Below are positions 52,499-52,929 of a stretch of DNA of 52,929 bases, piece by piece. Under the pieces are notes generated by a model. The model was not told where the DNA came from and did not search any database. It saw only the letters and a program-made list of their open reading frames with translations. Made by a program: the position numbers and the translations under genes. Source of the DNA: an uncultured Clostridia bacterium (GTDB taxonomy: Bacteria; Bacillota; Clostridia; TANB77; CAG-465); assembly GCA_934149365.1 (NCBI GenBank), contig CAKPEI010000008.1, positions 1-52,929 of the forward strand. Reading direction: 5' to 3'. Position 1 is the first letter of the stretch, and every line of letters starts with the position of its first letter.

Positions 52499-52524
52499 AA
52501 AGCAGGAAATATCCTGCTTTTTTT
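52499..52524 (+). terminator. Terminator after the M23 gene
   Basis: AAAGCAGGA and TCCTGCTTT pair around AATA, followed by TTTT. Confidence 0.83.
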
Positions 52525-52565
52525 ATGCAAAAAATATTTGTAACAAAAATGTAACACAAAAAGTG

Positions 52566-52594
52566 TTGAAAAAAGTAATAATATACAGTAGAAT
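52566..52594 (+). promoter_or_regulatory. Promoter of dinucleotide-tract cassette B
   Basis: TTGAAA (52566-52571), 17-base spacer, TAGAAT (52589-52594). The same geometry as cassette A. AGAGGTG at 52623-52629 is the ribosome site. Confidence 0.65.
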
Positions 52595-52634
52595 AAAAAT
52601 ATAGAAAATGAAAAGAAAGAAAAGAGGTGAAAAT

Positions 52635-52721
<87 letters not shown>

Positions 52722-52778
52722 CTGCAAAAGTAGCTGCGTTTTGCGTGCAAAAAATAAAAGAGAATAGTAATGTAAAAG

Positions 52779-52819
52779 AAGTTAGTTATACAGAGCAAAA
52801 ATGTATAGCTAGCTTTTTT
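52779..52819 (+). terminator. Terminator of cassette B
   Basis: AAGTTAGTTATAC (52779-52791) pairs with GTATAGCTAGCTT (52803-52815, two G-U pairs), followed by six T. The 5' arm is identical to cassette A; the 3' arm differs at one base that keeps pairing. Confidence 0.78.
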
Positions 52820-52929
52820 GCGTTTAAATAAAATGTAAAACAAAAATAAATCAAGGTATAATCATGATAGTAAGTCATGTAAATATACACAGCCATATAT
52901 ACATAAAAAACATAACCAAAAATACATAA

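Overview
The window reads as chromosome of a low-GC, endospore-forming Firmicute of the Clostridia type. Coding DNA is A-rich, promoters are sigma-A-like (TTGACA/TATAAT), and arginine is almost always AGA. Sporulation and germination genes (spoVT, sleB, ypeB) sit beside clostridial housekeeping genes (scpB, addB, tsaE-tsaB-rimI, HU, recD2, pcrA). No full rRNA or tRNA gene is visible.

Layout. (1) 1-7.8 kb: a partial pilin-like surface protein ending in a GC-rich, adenine-poor lectin-like segment; scpB, addB and a small membrane protein; then a short cassette with a dinucleotide tract and terminator in front of a second pilin-like protein. (2) 7.9-17.9 kb: core genes, namely spoVT, a Lon-like protease, a sigma-70 factor, a phospholipase C-like protein, the tRNA t6A genes with rimI, a SpoVB/MATE-type flippase, HU and a SWIM-domain protein. 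(3) About 17.95-30.83 kb: an integrated element flanked by tRNA-Met-like 17-bp direct repeats. It carries integrase, excisionase, a shortened phage replication gene and tnpV, plus probable defence cargo: a Panacea-type toxin-antitoxin pair, a MazG-like/membrane/nuclease-helicase operon, and a PHP-SMC ATPase of the TrlF/Ppl type. (4) 31.2-37.5 kb: a complete type V-A CRISPR locus, cas12a-cas4-cas1-cas2 plus ten repeats and nine spacers. (5) 37.6-52.5 kb: Eda and KDG kinase, recD2, a KAP-type NTPase, the sleB-ypeB germination pair, a patatin-like phospholipase, a GME-fold protein, pcrA and an M23 peptidase. (6) 52.5-52.9 kb: a second copy of the dinucleotide-tract cassette, running towards a gene outside the window.

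The least explained structure is the pair of cassettes at 5816-6054 and 52566-52819. Each has a promoter, a conserved 36-nt start beginning ATG TTA AC, a tract of about 16 dinucleotide units (AC in one, AG in the other), a conserved TTTTGCGNNCAAAAAA block, and a strong terminator with a conserved stem. Changing the tract by one unit changes whether translation stops at once or runs into the terminator. I propose a phase-variable leader or attenuator for surface proteins. The adenine-poor segment of the first pilin-like gene looks like a diversified region, so two variation mechanisms may act on the same family. CRISPR-Cas12a and the element's cargo would form the defensive side of this region. 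All functions are read from sequence by eye; no searches were run.
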